Source: Zobellia galactanivorans (GTDB taxonomy: Bacteria; Bacteroidota; Bacteroidia; Flavobacteriales; Flavobacteriaceae). Taken from it: DNA of 64,000 nt. Where the stretch lies: NCBI RefSeq assembly GCF_000973105.1, contig NC_015844.1, forward strand, positions 1,794,501 through 1,858,500. Direction: 5' to 3'. The position numbers were made by a program, and so were the translations under genes. The notes beneath the pieces were generated by a model. It made no database searches and was not told the origin of the DNA. It saw only the letters and a program-made list of their open reading frames with translations. Below are positions 19,989 through 28,707 of this stretch, piece by piece (position 1 is the first letter of the stretch; the number at the start of each line of letters is the position of its first letter).

Positions 19989-20159
19989 TTTGTAATTTTA
20001 GACGAAAATACAGGGCTTTTCGTTCTTATTATTAGAGAACTTATCACGAGTTGTTCTTTTACTCCATAAAAAATCCCCGTGTTAAGTCCTAAACTATAGT
20101 TTTACAAAGATAGAGATACCTTTTTTACCCGAACTCGGGAGAATAAAAAAAATTGACCG

Positions 20160-20870
20160 ATGAAGAAAAAATTAAAGGAAGAACTGAGAAAATTATCTAC
20201 GGAAATCATTACGTCCCGCGATATGGACCTTAGTAAAATGTACGATGCCGCAAAAGGTCTGTATGAAAAGCTTGCCGTTCTGAAATACATCGAAGAGAAG
20301 TTGAACGATATTGAAATAGACGTATCGAAAAACGTCATTGCACAGAAATTCGAAAAAATGGCCAATGCCGTGCTGAACGAAAATGCCTCGGTACCCGAGA
20401 GCAACCCACATGAGGAAGACATCATCATCCCTGGCATGGATACCATTAAGGACATTGTATCGGAGATGCCCAACCATGAAGAGCGCGTAGACGAGGTTTT
20501 AGAGGAGTTCTTGTCAAAACCCGATTATATGAAGAACGACAAGGAGCTTTTTGAACCACAAACCCCCGCCGTTCCCGTCCACAATGGGTCTTCCCCTAAA
20601 AAGGAGGTGCACACCAAGTCCTTAAACGACAAACTATCTACCAAAGAACTTAAGATCGACCTAAACAATAGGCTCGCCTTTGTAAAGCATCTTTTTAATG
20701 GTAGTACGGAAGATTACAATCGTGTTTTATCGCAATTGAACACCATTGACAGTGAAGAACGTTCCTTATCGTTTATAGAAAACATGGTAAAACCGGATTA
20801 CAACAACTGGGTCGGAAAAGAAGAATACGCCCAGCGCTTCATGCAGTTCATTGAACGGAAATTTTCTTGA
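20160..20870 (+). CDS. Conserved Flavobacteriia protein of unknown function
   Basis: This 236-residue soluble protein has no signal peptide or membrane segment. Its N-terminal part (about 1-75) is helical and charged, a low-complexity acidic/proline middle follows (about 80-150), and a C-terminal block (about 155-236) contains LNNRLAFVKHLFNGSTEDYNRVLSQLN and ends in Phe-Ser. I recall similar C-terminal blocks in other flavobacterial proteins, but the function is not known to me. It is divergent from tdk and monocistronic by spacing. Confidence 0.75.
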   Translation: MKKKLKEELRKLSTEIITSRDMDLSKMYDAAKGLYEKLAVLKYIEEKLNDIEIDVSKNVIAQKFEKMANAVLNENASVPESNPHEEDIIIPGMDTIKDIVSEMPNHEERVDEVLEEFLSKPDYMKNDKELFEPQTPAVPVHNGSSPKKEVHTKSLNDKLSTKELKIDLNNRLAFVKHLFNGSTEDYNRVLSQLNTIDSEERSLSFIENMVKPDYNNWVGKEEYAQRFMQFIERKFS

Positions 20871-20987
20871 TTTTGTCCGGGACACAGGTGAAACATTGGG
20901 TTCTTTAGGGCAGTACGTCGTTTTTTGAGGCAAAACCAGTCCTGTTTTCAACCTAAATATCTATTTTAGGGTGAAAATTGCCGCGCC

Positions 20988-21344
20988 ATGAAAACACAAC
21001 AATCAATTTACTGGTCAGCCCTTTTGGTTTTGACTGGAATAATGCTGTTTTCGGTATATAAATATTTCACTCAGTACGAAATGATATCCGGCTTTTTTGA
21101 ACACCTAAACTATCCCACCTATCTTATTTACCCTTTGGCCATCGCTAAAATATTAGGCCTTATAGCCATATGGGGCAATTTCTCGCCTTGGCTTAAAGAA
21201 TGGGCCTATGCCGGTTTCTTTTTTGATACGCTTTTGGCGTTCTTTGCACATTATATAACCGACGGCCATAATTATCTTTTCGCCTTTATCGGGCTTATAG
21301 CCACATTGAGCGCATATTTTATGGGCAGAGAGTTACGACCTTAA
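20988..21344 (+). CDS. DoxX-like small membrane protein
   Basis: This 118-residue protein has four predicted membrane helices (about 8-26, 45-63, 72-92, 96-114), the pattern of the DoxX-like family. It has loop motifs such as FEHLNYPTYLIYPLAIAKI. The function of these small proteins is poorly defined (redox or quinone-related roles have been proposed). It is 5 bases upstream of rsmI and heads a run of four closely spaced genes. Confidence 0.8.
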   Translation: MKTQQSIYWSALLVLTGIMLFSVYKYFTQYEMISGFFEHLNYPTYLIYPLAIAKILGLIAIWGNFSPWLKEWAYAGFFFDTLLAFFAHYITDGHNYLFAFIGLIATLSAYFMGRELRP

Positions 21345-21349
21345 ATTCT

Positions 21350-22021
21350 ATGGGAAAATTATATTTGGTGCCGACACCTATCGGTAATCTTGAGGATATG
21401 ACCTTGCGTGCCATTCGCATTCTGAAGGAAGTGGACTGTATTCTGGCAGAAGACACACGAACAAGCGGAAAGCTGCTACAGCACTTTGAAATTGCCACCC
21501 CCATGCAAAGTCACCATATGCACAATGAGCACAAGACCGTAGACACCATTGTCAAGCGTTTACAGACCGGTGAGACCATTGCCCTAATTTCCGACGCGGG
21601 AACTCCGGCCATATCTGACCCCGGTTTTTTACTGACCCGCGCCTGTGTTGAAAAAAACATAGAGGTAGAATGCCTGCCCGGGGCTACCGCCTTTGTTCCC
21701 GCACTGGTCAATAGCGGCCTACCGAACGATAAATTTGTTTTCGAAGGATTTCTACCTCCGAAAAAAGGAAGACAGACCCGATTGAAATTATTGGCGGAAG
21801 AAACCCGAACCATTATTTTCTATGAATCGCCCTACAAACTGGTAAAGACCCTTGGTCAATTTGCCGAATATTTTGGGGAGGATAGACAAATTTCCGTTTC
21901 CCGTGAGCTCACCAAGCTCTACGAAGAGACCTTAAGGGGGACCTCGGAAGAACTGGTACGTCATTTTACCGAAAAACCGCCAAAAGGCGAAATTGTTATT
22001 GTTGTTGCAGGAAAAAAATAA
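21350..22021 (+). CDS. rsmI: 16S rRNA (cytidine1402-2'-O)-methyltransferase
   Basis: This 223-residue SAM enzyme methylates the ribose of C1402 in the decoding centre. The N-terminal signature LYLVPTPIGNLEDMTLRA and the central GTPAISDPG motif of the tetrapyrrole-methylase-like fold are present. The length is slightly short, lacking the C-terminal extension of the E. coli protein, as is common. The HopJ-type gene follows after 5 bases. Confidence 0.95.
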   Translation: MGKLYLVPTPIGNLEDMTLRAIRILKEVDCILAEDTRTSGKLLQHFEIATPMQSHHMHNEHKTVDTIVKRLQTGETIALISDAGTPAISDPGFLLTRACVEKNIEVECLPGATAFVPALVNSGLPNDKFVFEGFLPPKKGRQTRLKLLAEETRTIIFYESPYKLVKTLGQFAEYFGEDRQISVSRELTKLYEETLRGTSEELVRHFTEKPPKGEIVIVVAGKK

Positions 22022-22026
22022 AGCAG

Positions 22027-22371
22027 ATGACCATTGATACGTTTATAAAGAAACTAAAATCTACCCCGGAAGCCATTGAATTTTCAGAAACCATGTCGGT
22101 GATCGAAGCACATTACCACTTTACTCCCTCGGCCTTTACCAATGGCACCCTAGAGAATGCCGAAGGTCAAAATTCAGGCTCATGCAAGCTTTTTGCCTTC
22201 GCCAAAGACCAACAACTGAGCAAAGAAGAGACTTTGGCCTGCTTTGGAAGCTACTACTTTAACGATGTGCTTGACGACCCCGAGGGAACTGGACACCAGA
22301 ACATCAGGAACTTTATGCAAACCGGATTTCAAGGCCTGGTCTTTTCACAAGACCCCTTGAAGAAAAAATAA
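22027..22371 (+). CDS. HopJ-type III effector family protein (function unknown)
   Basis: This 114-residue protein matches the HopJ family, with IEAHYHFTPSAFTNG and a central CKLFAFA segment. The family is named after a plant-pathogen effector, but it is widespread in non-pathogenic bacteria without secretion systems, so the name says nothing about the role here. It is embedded in the rsmI run, with 5-base gaps on both sides. Confidence 0.85.
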   Translation: MTIDTFIKKLKSTPEAIEFSETMSVIEAHYHFTPSAFTNGTLENAEGQNSGSCKLFAFAKDQQLSKEETLACFGSYYFNDVLDDPEGTGHQNIRNFMQTGFQGLVFSQDPLKKK

Positions 22372-22376
22372 ACCAA

Positions 22377-22955
22377 ATGCAAAAACTGCTTTCTGAAATA
22401 CGTGCGTGTGAAGTTTGCAGTAAGCATTTGCCTCTCGGCCCAAGACCCATTGTAGCCGCACATAGCCAATCAAAAATTGCGATCATCGGCCAAGCCCCCG
22501 GAACCAAGGTCCACGAAACCGGAATTCCATGGGACGACCCCAGCGGCAGGCAATTGCGAAAATGGCTGAACGTTACGGACGATGAGTTTTACGACGAAAA
22601 GAAATTTGCCTTGATCCCTATGGGTTTTTGTTATCCGGGAAAAGGAAAATCGGGCGACCTACCTCCGCGACCCGAATGTGCCCCACTTTGGCACGAAGCC
22701 CTTTTTCAACAAATGCCCCACCTACAACTGATTATCGTTATCGGCATTTACGCCCAAGGATACTACCTAAAGGAGAGAAAGGAAAAAAACCTAACGGAAA
22801 CGGTAAGGGCCTACCACAACTACTTGCCCAAGTATTTTCCACTTCCCCACCCTTCGCCCCGCAACCGCATTTGGCTTAAAAAGAATCCTTGGTTTGAGGT
22901 GGAAGTGGTGAAAGAATTACAGAAAAGGGTTCAGGTGGTTTTGAGTAACACTTAA
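22377..22955 (+). CDS. Uracil-DNA glycosylase superfamily protein, iron-sulfur type
   Basis: This 192-residue protein has the superfamily motif 1 as GQAPG and motif 2-like HPSPRN near the C-terminus. Two cysteines lie near the N-terminus (CEVCSKHLPLGPRP) and two more in the middle (GFCYPG and RPEC), the four-Cys arrangement of family 4/UdgX-like [4Fe-4S] glycosylases. It probably excises uracil or a related base, or binds DNA. It is the last gene of the DoxX-rsmI-hopJ run. Confidence 0.82.
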   Translation: MQKLLSEIRACEVCSKHLPLGPRPIVAAHSQSKIAIIGQAPGTKVHETGIPWDDPSGRQLRKWLNVTDDEFYDEKKFALIPMGFCYPGKGKSGDLPPRPECAPLWHEALFQQMPHLQLIIVIGIYAQGYYLKERKEKNLTETVRAYHNYLPKYFPLPHPSPRNRIWLKKNPWFEVEVVKELQKRVQVVLSNT

Positions 22956-23107
22956 ACCTAAAGACTTGCCTAATACCTTCCTAATTTATACTTCTTCCCA
23001 AAATCTTTACTTCCGCGTTATTTTCTTAGGGCAGAAACGACTGATGTGTTTTGACTTCCCTTAAAAAGTCAAGCCGTGATAGACCCTTAAAATCTATCAA
23101 TTAATCG

Positions 23108-23115
23108 TATTTTTG
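23108..23115 (+). promoter_or_regulatory. -7 box before the OsmC-family gene
   Basis: TATTTTTG fits TAnnTTTG, 24 bases before ATG 23140. No clear -33 element is present. Confidence 0.35.
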
Positions 23116-23139
23116 ATATTTACAAAAAACATAAAAATT

Positions 23140-23568
23140 ATGGCTACTACAAATCATATCACTACCAAATGGCTGGGCAACATGCAATTTGAAAGCACTA
23201 ACCCATCAGGTCTAAACTTAACTATAGATGCAAGCCCCGATGATGGCGGAGAAGGAAAAGGGCTACGCCCAAAAGCCCTGATGCTATCTGGTTTGGCCGG
23301 TTGTTCAGGACTTGACGTAGCTTCGCTTATCAAAAAAATGAAGTTGGAGGTCGATGATTTTCAAATAGAGACCATCGCCAACCTTACCGATGAGCACCCA
23401 AAATTCTACGACGCCGTTACCATCGAATACCACTTCCACGGAAAAAACCTTGACGAGAAAAAATTACAAAGAGCGGTAGACCTCTCCGTCGAGAAATACT
23501 GTGGCGTTATGGAAATGTTCCGTCAATTTGCTAAATTGGAAATCAAGACTTTTTTTCATAAGGATTAA
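23140..23568 (+). CDS. OsmC/Ohr-family peroxiredoxin-like protein
   Basis: This 142-residue protein carries the two reactive cysteines of the family, in LAGCSGLDV and EKYCGVMEMFRQF, and the small alpha/beta OsmC fold. The family reduces organic hydroperoxides. An in-frame ATG at 23113 exists, but it overlaps the promoter box; ATG 23140 (MATTNHITTKW) fits the family. The repeat-flanked four-helix-bundle gene begins right after its stop. Confidence 0.88.
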   Translation: MATTNHITTKWLGNMQFESTNPSGLNLTIDASPDDGGEGKGLRPKALMLSGLAGCSGLDVASLIKKMKLEVDDFQIETIANLTDEHPKFYDAVTIEYHFHGKNLDEKKLQRAVDLSVEKYCGVMEMFRQFAKLEIKTFFHKD

Positions 23569-23623
23569 GTTTTAAGTTCAAGATTTAAGCTCAAGTTCAA
23601 GTTGAAATTTTAAGTTGAAAGCT
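23569..23623 (+). repeat. Left arm of inverted TTCAAG-type repeat array
   Basis: This is an imperfect tandem array of AAGTTCAAG-like units. Bases 23572-23601 are the reverse complement of 24091-24120 at 25 of 30 positions (all differences are transitions). A second match of 17/19 exists with 24058-24076. It lies directly after the OsmC stop codon. Confidence 0.75.
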
Positions 23624-23642
23624 AAAGAATAAGCTTAATATT

Positions 23643-23999
23643 GTGGACGATAAAAAGTATGATTTAGAAGATAGATTGGTAAACTTTGCTGCCGATATTG
23701 CTATTTTTTGTCGAGAACTCCCTAAAGACTTTACCGGGGAATATTACGGTAACCAACTCTTACGTTCGGCCGGAAGTTCTGCGCTTAATTTTGGTGAAGC
23801 CCAAGGCACGCACACCTCCAAAGATTACGTTCACAAAGCAAGTATTTGTTTAAAAGAACTAAAGGAGTCTAGGGTAAACTTGAAGATTTTGAACAAAATA
23901 GAGTATGGCAACGAAGCCAAAAGAAATCTCCTGACAGATGAGGTTCAACAATTAATTAAAATCATTGCCGCCATTATCAGGAACAAAAAACACAGTTAA
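23643..23999 (+). CDS. Four-helix bundle protein (23S rRNA intervening-sequence/S23 family)
   Basis: This 118-residue all-helical protein of the TIGR02436 type has the conserved segment NQLLRSAGSSALNFGEAQ and the later KELKESRVNLKIL. Relatives are encoded inside intervening sequences of 23S rRNA genes in Leptospira and Coxiella, and as Avd accessory proteins of diversity-generating retroelements. Here no rRNA or reverse transcriptase is present. The start is GTG (no other in-frame start). The gene is framed by inverted repeat arrays, as if it were carried on a small element. Confidence 0.85.
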   Translation: MDDKKYDLEDRLVNFAADIAIFCRELPKDFTGEYYGNQLLRSAGSSALNFGEAQGTHTSKDYVHKASICLKELKESRVNLKILNKIEYGNEAKRNLLTDEVQQLIKIIAAIIRNKKHS

Positions 24000-24033
24000 T
24001 TTTCTTAGTATATTATCGCACATCCATATTAAA

Positions 24034-24260
24034 TTGAGCTTTGAAATTAACTTTTGGACTTAAATCTTGAACTTGAACTTGAACTTTGAACCTGAGCTTG
24101 AACTTAAATCTTGAGCTTGAGCCTGAGTTTTGATCTTTGAACTTGAACTTTGAACTTGAACTTTGAACTTGAACTTGAACTTGAACTTTGAACTTGAACT
24201 TGAACTTTGAACTTTAAGCTTGCACTTCAAACTTGAACTTGATTTTAACCTAAAACTTTC
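24034..24260 (-). repeat. Right arm of inverted TTGAAC-type repeat array
   Basis: About 225 bases of imperfect tandem TTGAAC and TTTGAAC units. The sequence is complementary to the left arm at 23572-23601 and could fold a long stem enclosing the four-helix-bundle gene. A minus-strand open frame across it is only a low-complexity Ser/Lys/Phe repeat. It ends about 15 bases before the recJ start. Confidence 0.8.
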
Positions 24261-24274
24261 ACACAATACACCCT

Positions 24275-25963
24275 ATGCGCTGGACCATTAAACCGAAACC
24301 CCAACAAGATGAAATCGACCAATTGGCACAAGCGCTTCATGTTGATGGATTAGTGGCCCAATTGTTATTACAAAGGGGAATCTCTTCTTACGAAGAAGCC
24401 AAAAAGTTCTTTCGCCCACAATTGAGCCATTTGCACGACCCTTTCTTAATGAAGGACATGGATTTGGCCGTAGCCCGTATAGAAAAAGCCATTGCCCATA
24501 ACGAGAACATCTTGGTCTATGGCGATTACGACGTAGACGGAACTACCTCCGTGGCCCTACTTTCGTCGTACCTACTGAGTTACTATCCTAACGTGGCCAC
24601 CTATATTCCCGACAGATATGCCGAAGGATATGGAGTTTCATTTAAGGGAATCGACTTCGCCGACGACAACGGCTTTTCATTGATCGTTGCCCTTGACTGT
24701 GGGGTAAAGGCCATTGACAAAGTAACCTACGCCAAAGAAAAAGGAATAGACTTTATTATTTGCGACCACCATAGACCAGGCGACCATATTCCCGATGCGG
24801 TGGCTGTTCTCGATCCCAAACGCGGTGATTGCACTTACCCCTACGACGAACTTTGTGGCTGTGGGGTAGGCTTCAAGCTCGTTCAGGCCTTGGGCTCAAG
24901 GCAAGGACATACCATTCACGACCTGATTCCCTACCTTGACCTAGTGGCTACCGCCATTGGCGCCGACATTGTGCCTATTACGGGAGAAAACAGGGTTTTG
25001 GCCTATTACGGACTACAGGTAATCAACACCAATCCGAGAGCCGGTTTTAAGGCGATCATCCACCAAATCAAGAAAACGGTGCTTACCATTACCGATGTAG
25101 TTTTCGTGATCGCTCCGCGGATAAATGCGGCGGGCCGTATGAAACACGGGCAACATGCCGTAAACCTGTTGACCGAAACCGATCTGGCCCAAGCGGAGAC
25201 TTTTGCCGCCCAAATCGAAAAATTCAACGAAGACCGGCGCGGACTCGACAAAGAGATTACCCAAGAAGCCCTAGAACAGATCCAAGAAAACAAAGAGGAA
25301 GAGCGCTTTACCTCGGTAGTCTATAAAGCATCTTGGCATAAGGGTGTAATCGGCATTGTAGCCTCCCGCCTTACCGAAACCTATTATCGCCCAACCCTAG
25401 TCTTTACCAAGAGTGGCGAGAAACTGGCCGCTTCGGCCCGCTCGGTAAAGGGTTTCGACGTTTATAACGCCCTACAGGGCTGTGCCGACTGTATTGAGCA
25501 GTTCGGGGGACACAAATATGCTGCGGGCCTCACCCTGCAGGAATCGCAATACGAAGAATTCAAGGCCCGGTTTGAAAAGGTAGTCGCTGAAACCATAGAC
25601 CCGAACCTCTTGATTCCGGAAATTTCCGTAGACGCCCAAATCGATTTTAGGGATATTTCCCCAAAGCTCATGCGCATCATCAAACAATTTGCCCCCTTTG
25701 GCCCCGGCAACATGACCCCGGTATTCATGGCAGAAAACCTCAAGGATACAGGCTACGCCAAAGGCGTCGGCGAAGATGGGGCCCATTTAAAATTGGCCGC
25801 CACCCAAAACGGAATCGGGCCCATAGGGGGCATCGGTTTTAACATGGGCGACAAGCTTTCCATAGTGGCGAACAGGCAGCCTTTCAGTGCCGTTTTTTCC
25901 TTGGATGAAAATGAATGGCAAGGAAACGTAAGCTTGCAAATGAAACTAAAAGACATACAATGA
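24275..25963 (+). CDS. recJ: Single-stranded-DNA-specific exonuclease RecJ
   Basis: This 562-residue 5'-3' nuclease acts in recombination and mismatch repair. Metal-binding motifs are VYGDYDVDGT (81-90), the DHH motif in CDHHRPGD (about 166) and the DHHA1 C-domain with FGGHKYAAG. The length is typical. The stop overlaps the start of the VOC gene (ATGA), so the two are translationally coupled. The repeat array lies just upstream. Confidence 0.96.
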   Translation: MRWTIKPKPQQDEIDQLAQALHVDGLVAQLLLQRGISSYEEAKKFFRPQLSHLHDPFLMKDMDLAVARIEKAIAHNENILVYGDYDVDGTTSVALLSSYLLSYYPNVATYIPDRYAEGYGVSFKGIDFADDNGFSLIVALDCGVKAIDKVTYAKEKGIDFIICDHHRPGDHIPDAVAVLDPKRGDCTYPYDELCGCGVGFKLVQALGSRQGHTIHDLIPYLDLVATAIGADIVPITGENRVLAYYGLQVINTNPRAGFKAIIHQIKKTVLTITDVVFVIAPRINAAGRMKHGQHAVNLLTETDLAQAETFAAQIEKFNEDRRGLDKEITQEALEQIQENKEEERFTSVVYKASWHKGVIGIVASRLTETYYRPTLVFTKSGEKLAASARSVKGFDVYNALQGCADCIEQFGGHKYAAGLTLQESQYEEFKARFEKVVAETIDPNLLIPEISVDAQIDFRDISPKLMRIIKQFAPFGPGNMTPVFMAENLKDTGYAKGVGEDGAHLKLAATQNGIGPIGGIGFNMGDKLSIVANRQPFSAVFSLDENEWQGNVSLQMKLKDIQ

Positions 25964-26346
25964 AAATAGAACACCTCGCCATATGGGTATCTGACCTTGA
26001 AGCCACCCGTCATTTTTATGAACATTACTTTGGTGCTGTTTGCGGAGAACGGTATCACAACCCGAATAAAAACTTCACGTCTCACTTTTTAAGTTTTGAT
26101 GAAGGCTCGCGATTGGAGCTTATGCACAAACCGGACATTACTAAAGCATCAGATTCTACAGAAGAACATTTGGGCTTTATTCATTTCGCGCTCTCCGTAG
26201 GCTCAAAAGAAAAAGTAGATGCCATTACCGAACAACTTAGGTCTGACGGATTTCAGGTTCCTGGTGAACCAAGAACTACAGGAGACGGCTATTATGAAAG
26301 CGTTATCAAAGACCCAGAGGGCAACCGAATCGAAATTACCGTTTAA
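25960..26346 (+). CDS. VOC-family protein (glyoxalase/bleomycin-resistance fold)
   Basis: This 128-residue protein has the paired beta-alpha-beta-beta-beta modules of the vicinal oxygen chelate family. Likely metal ligands are His in IEHLAIWVSD, Glu in RLELMHKP, His in GFIHFALSVG and Glu in NRIEITV. The substrate is unknown; lactoylglutathione-like or fosfomycin-like chemistry cannot be told apart from this sequence. ATG 25960 overlaps the recJ stop by 4 bases; a further upstream start would lie deep in recJ. Confidence 0.85.
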   Translation: MKIEHLAIWVSDLEATRHFYEHYFGAVCGERYHNPNKNFTSHFLSFDEGSRLELMHKPDITKASDSTEEHLGFIHFALSVGSKEKVDAITEQLRSDGFQVPGEPRTTGDGYYESVIKDPEGNRIEITV

Positions 26347-26677
26347 CGATCTTTTATCTAAGGTCGGACTCGATTTCAGTACCAACAAAAACCGATTTCT
26401 ATGTTTGGGCCAACACGCTTTAAACCGGGCAACAGACCACTCGGTCGGTTTTATTTCTTCCCTTCCAATGCTTGCCTCTCTTTTGTACTTTTCCCATCTA
26501 CAAACTAACCGTTTATCGATAAAACTCCATTTTACGGTCATTACAACGCCTTAGTTCACCGACCGAACAGTCGGTTTTACAAAATGGAATCCCCACAAAA
26601 AAATTGACGTATTCACATACATTTCGTCGGTTTATAGTAATACCTTTGCGCCCTATTTCTCTTGAAAAAGCGTTTTT
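26347..26677. promoter_or_regulatory. 331-base intergenic region with TetR-like palindromes before the MFS gene
   Basis: No credible gene. ACCGACCGAACAGTCGGT (26558-26575) is an inverted repeat (ACCGAC...GTCGGT), and the same half-site occurs inverted as CGGTCGGT at 26442-26449. ACCGACCG-type palindromes are typical TetR-family operators. The -7 box TACCTTTG is at 26641-26648, about 65 bases after the palindrome. Confidence 0.4.
26641..26648 (+). promoter_or_regulatory. -7 box of the MFS exporter gene
   Basis: TACCTTTG is a perfect TAnnTTTG match, 29 bases before the ATG at 26678. Confidence 0.5.
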
Positions 26678-27937
26678 ATGGATCCTTATGCCGCCCTACG
26701 TTTTAAAGAATTCAATATCTTTTTGTTGGTTCGCTTTGCCATGGTATTTGCTTGGTCCATGCAGTTTATCGTTATTGAGTGGCAGGTCTATTCTATGACC
26801 AAAGACCCGCTTTCTTTAGGAATCATCGGCCTCATGGAGGTCATCCCTGCCGTATCGATGGCACTCTTTGCAGGACACATTGTAGATCAAACCGAAAAGC
26901 GGAATCTCTTGGTCAAATGCATCTTCGGATTCTCGGTCATCAGCTTCGGGCTCTTTATGCTCAGCTGGCCCTCCCTTGACCAAAAGGTCGACACCGGAAC
27001 CATTTTATACGGCATCTACTTTTTAGTATTCCTTGGCGGTATTGTACGATCCTTTCTCGGGCCTACCATCTTTTCGCTGATTGCCCTGATCGTTCCCAAA
27101 AAAATATATCCCAACGCGGCCACATGGAGCAGTACTACTTGGCAATTGGCATCGGTTTTAGGTCCTGCCCTGGCCGGGTTCTCCATAAGCTGGATAGGGG
27201 TTCACTGGTCTATGTGCCTGATATTCGGTTTTTCGGTCATGGCCCTCATAGCCCTCTTCCAGATTTCAAAAAAACCCATTCTCAACCCTAAAATTGGAGA
27301 GCCCGTATTTCAAAGCCTGCGCGAAGGGCTTCGCTTTGTGTTCAGCACCAAAGCCGTTTTTGGGGCGTTGACCTTAGATATGATCGCCGTACTTTTTGGC
27401 GGGGCGGTAGCGCTTCTTCCCATTTTCGCACAAGACATCCTCAACGTTGGCTCCGAAGGTTTTGGGGTACTACGGGCCGCCCCCGCCGTGGGCGCAGCAC
27501 TCACCATGTTGGGATCTACTCGCTTCCCCCTACATAAGAATGCCGGGAAGAAACTGTTGCTCGCCGTATTCGGTTTTGGTATCTGTATGATTGTCTTCGG
27601 CCTTTCTACCTATTTCTGGCTTTCGGTAATAGCCTTGTTCGTGAGTGGCGCCGTAGACGGGGTCTCTATGATCATCCGCCAGACCATATTGCAGCTTAAA
27701 ACCCCCGATAATATGCGAGGACGCGTAGCATCTGTCAACTCGATGTTCGTAGGTTCGTCTAACGAGCTGGGAGCTTTTGAAAGCGGACTCACCGCAAAAC
27801 TGATGGGCACGGTAACGGCAGTAGTCTTTGGCGGCGCCATGACCTTGCTGACCGTTGGCGCCACAGCGATAGTTTCGCCTTCCTTTAGAAAACTGGATCT
27901 ACAAAAGGATATTGATGAGCACGAGGCTAATGCTTGA
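26678..27937 (+). CDS. MFS exporter (EntS/enterobactin-exporter-like)
   Basis: This 419-residue protein has twelve predicted membrane helices. The N-terminus (FKEFNIFLLVRFAMVFAWSMQ) and the loop DQTEKRN after TM2 resemble the EntS/MFS_3 group, which exports siderophores and other small molecules. The substrate is unknown. TetR-like palindromes lie upstream, but no regulator gene is adjacent. Its end overlaps the convergent lpxH gene by 11 bases. Confidence 0.85.
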   Translation: MDPYAALRFKEFNIFLLVRFAMVFAWSMQFIVIEWQVYSMTKDPLSLGIIGLMEVIPAVSMALFAGHIVDQTEKRNLLVKCIFGFSVISFGLFMLSWPSLDQKVDTGTILYGIYFLVFLGGIVRSFLGPTIFSLIALIVPKKIYPNAATWSSTTWQLASVLGPALAGFSISWIGVHWSMCLIFGFSVMALIALFQISKKPILNPKIGEPVFQSLREGLRFVFSTKAVFGALTLDMIAVLFGGAVALLPIFAQDILNVGSEGFGVLRAAPAVGAALTMLGSTRFPLHKNAGKKLLLAVFGFGICMIVFGLSTYFWLSVIALFVSGAVDGVSMIIRQTILQLKTPDNMRGRVASVNSMFVGSSNELGAFESGLTAKLMGTVTAVVFGGAMTLLTVGATAIVSPSFRKLDLQKDIDEHEANA

Positions 27938-28700
27938 GTTCGAATTTTTCAAGGCTTAACTCTTCGCCATCGAAAACGGCATAGGTGTAGTAATGGATCC
28001 AATCGCCCAGATTGGTATATTTTGAATTTTCGCCCACCTCTATTTCCATGGGCAAGTGACGGTGTCCAAAGACGAAGTGATCGTAATGACGGGTTTCTAA
28101 CTTTCGCTTGGCATATTGCACCAACCACTCTTTGTCCTCTCCTAAAAACTGGGCGTCGTCATCACCTGAAATCAGTTTATTCTTAACCGAAAGGTGTTGG
28201 GCCAAACGCACGCCTATATCTGGGTGCAACCATCGAAACAGCCACTTGGCCAAAGGATTGGTAAACACCTTTTTCATACGTTTGTACCCCTTGTCGTCAG
28301 GACCAAGGCCATCACCATGACCCACGAAAAAGGAGACCCCGTTTATATTGAATTGCTGTGGCTTATGAAAGACCGGTATATTGAGTTCTTCCTCAAAATA
28401 ACCGTTCATCCAGAGATCGTGGTTTCCTACAAAGAAATAAATCGGTATGCCCGAATCCGATATTTCGGCCAATTTTCCCAAGGTACGGGTAAAGCCCTTG
28501 GGCACTACCGTCTTGTATTCCATCCAAAAATCAAAAAGATCTCCCATCAAGAAAATGGCAGCGGCATCTTCCTTTACGGCGTCTAACCAAGCGACGAATT
28601 TTTTTTCGCGCGGAAGACTTTCGGCCCTAGTGGGCGCCCCGAGATGGTTGTCGCTGGAAAAATAGACTTTTTTGCCTTGTGGAACGGTAATGGTTTTCAT
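27927..28700 (-). CDS. lpxH: UDP-2,3-diacylglucosamine diphosphatase, LpxH-like
   Basis: This 257-residue calcineurin-like metallophosphoesterase has SDNHLG (16-21), GDLFDFWMEY (about 53-62), GNHD, GHGDGLG and GHRHLP, the metal-binding set of LpxH. It cleaves UDP-2,3-diacylglucosamine to lipid X in lipid A synthesis at the inner membrane. The Flavobacteriia form is longer than the 240-residue E. coli enzyme. A -7 box lies within 15 bases of the start. Confidence 0.85.
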   Translation of the reverse strand: MKTITVPQGKKVYFSSDNHLGAPTRAESLPREKKFVAWLDAVKEDAAAIFLMGDLFDFWMEYKTVVPKGFTRTLGKLAEISDSGIPIYFFVGNHDLWMNGYFEEELNIPVFHKPQQFNINGVSFFVGHGDGLGPDDKGYKRMKKVFTNPLAKWLFRWLHPDIGVRLAQHLSVKNKLISGDDDAQFLGEDKEWLVQYAKRKLETRHYDHFVFGHRHLPMEIEVGENSKYTNLGDWIHYYTYAVFDGEELSLEKFELKH

Positions 28701-28707
28701 CTGAGGT

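Noticed and set aside
24034-24260. CRISPR-like array
   Set aside because: Units are 6-7 bases, abut each other and vary; there are no spacers and no cas genes.
24060-24266. Minus-strand open frame with Ser/Lys/Phe/Val-Gln repeats
   Set aside because: It is a translation of the TTGAAC repeat array, with no conserved protein features.
26203-26554. Open frames on both strands across the gap before the MFS gene
   Set aside because: They run partly through the VOC gene or across the palindromes, with no recognisable domains or start context.
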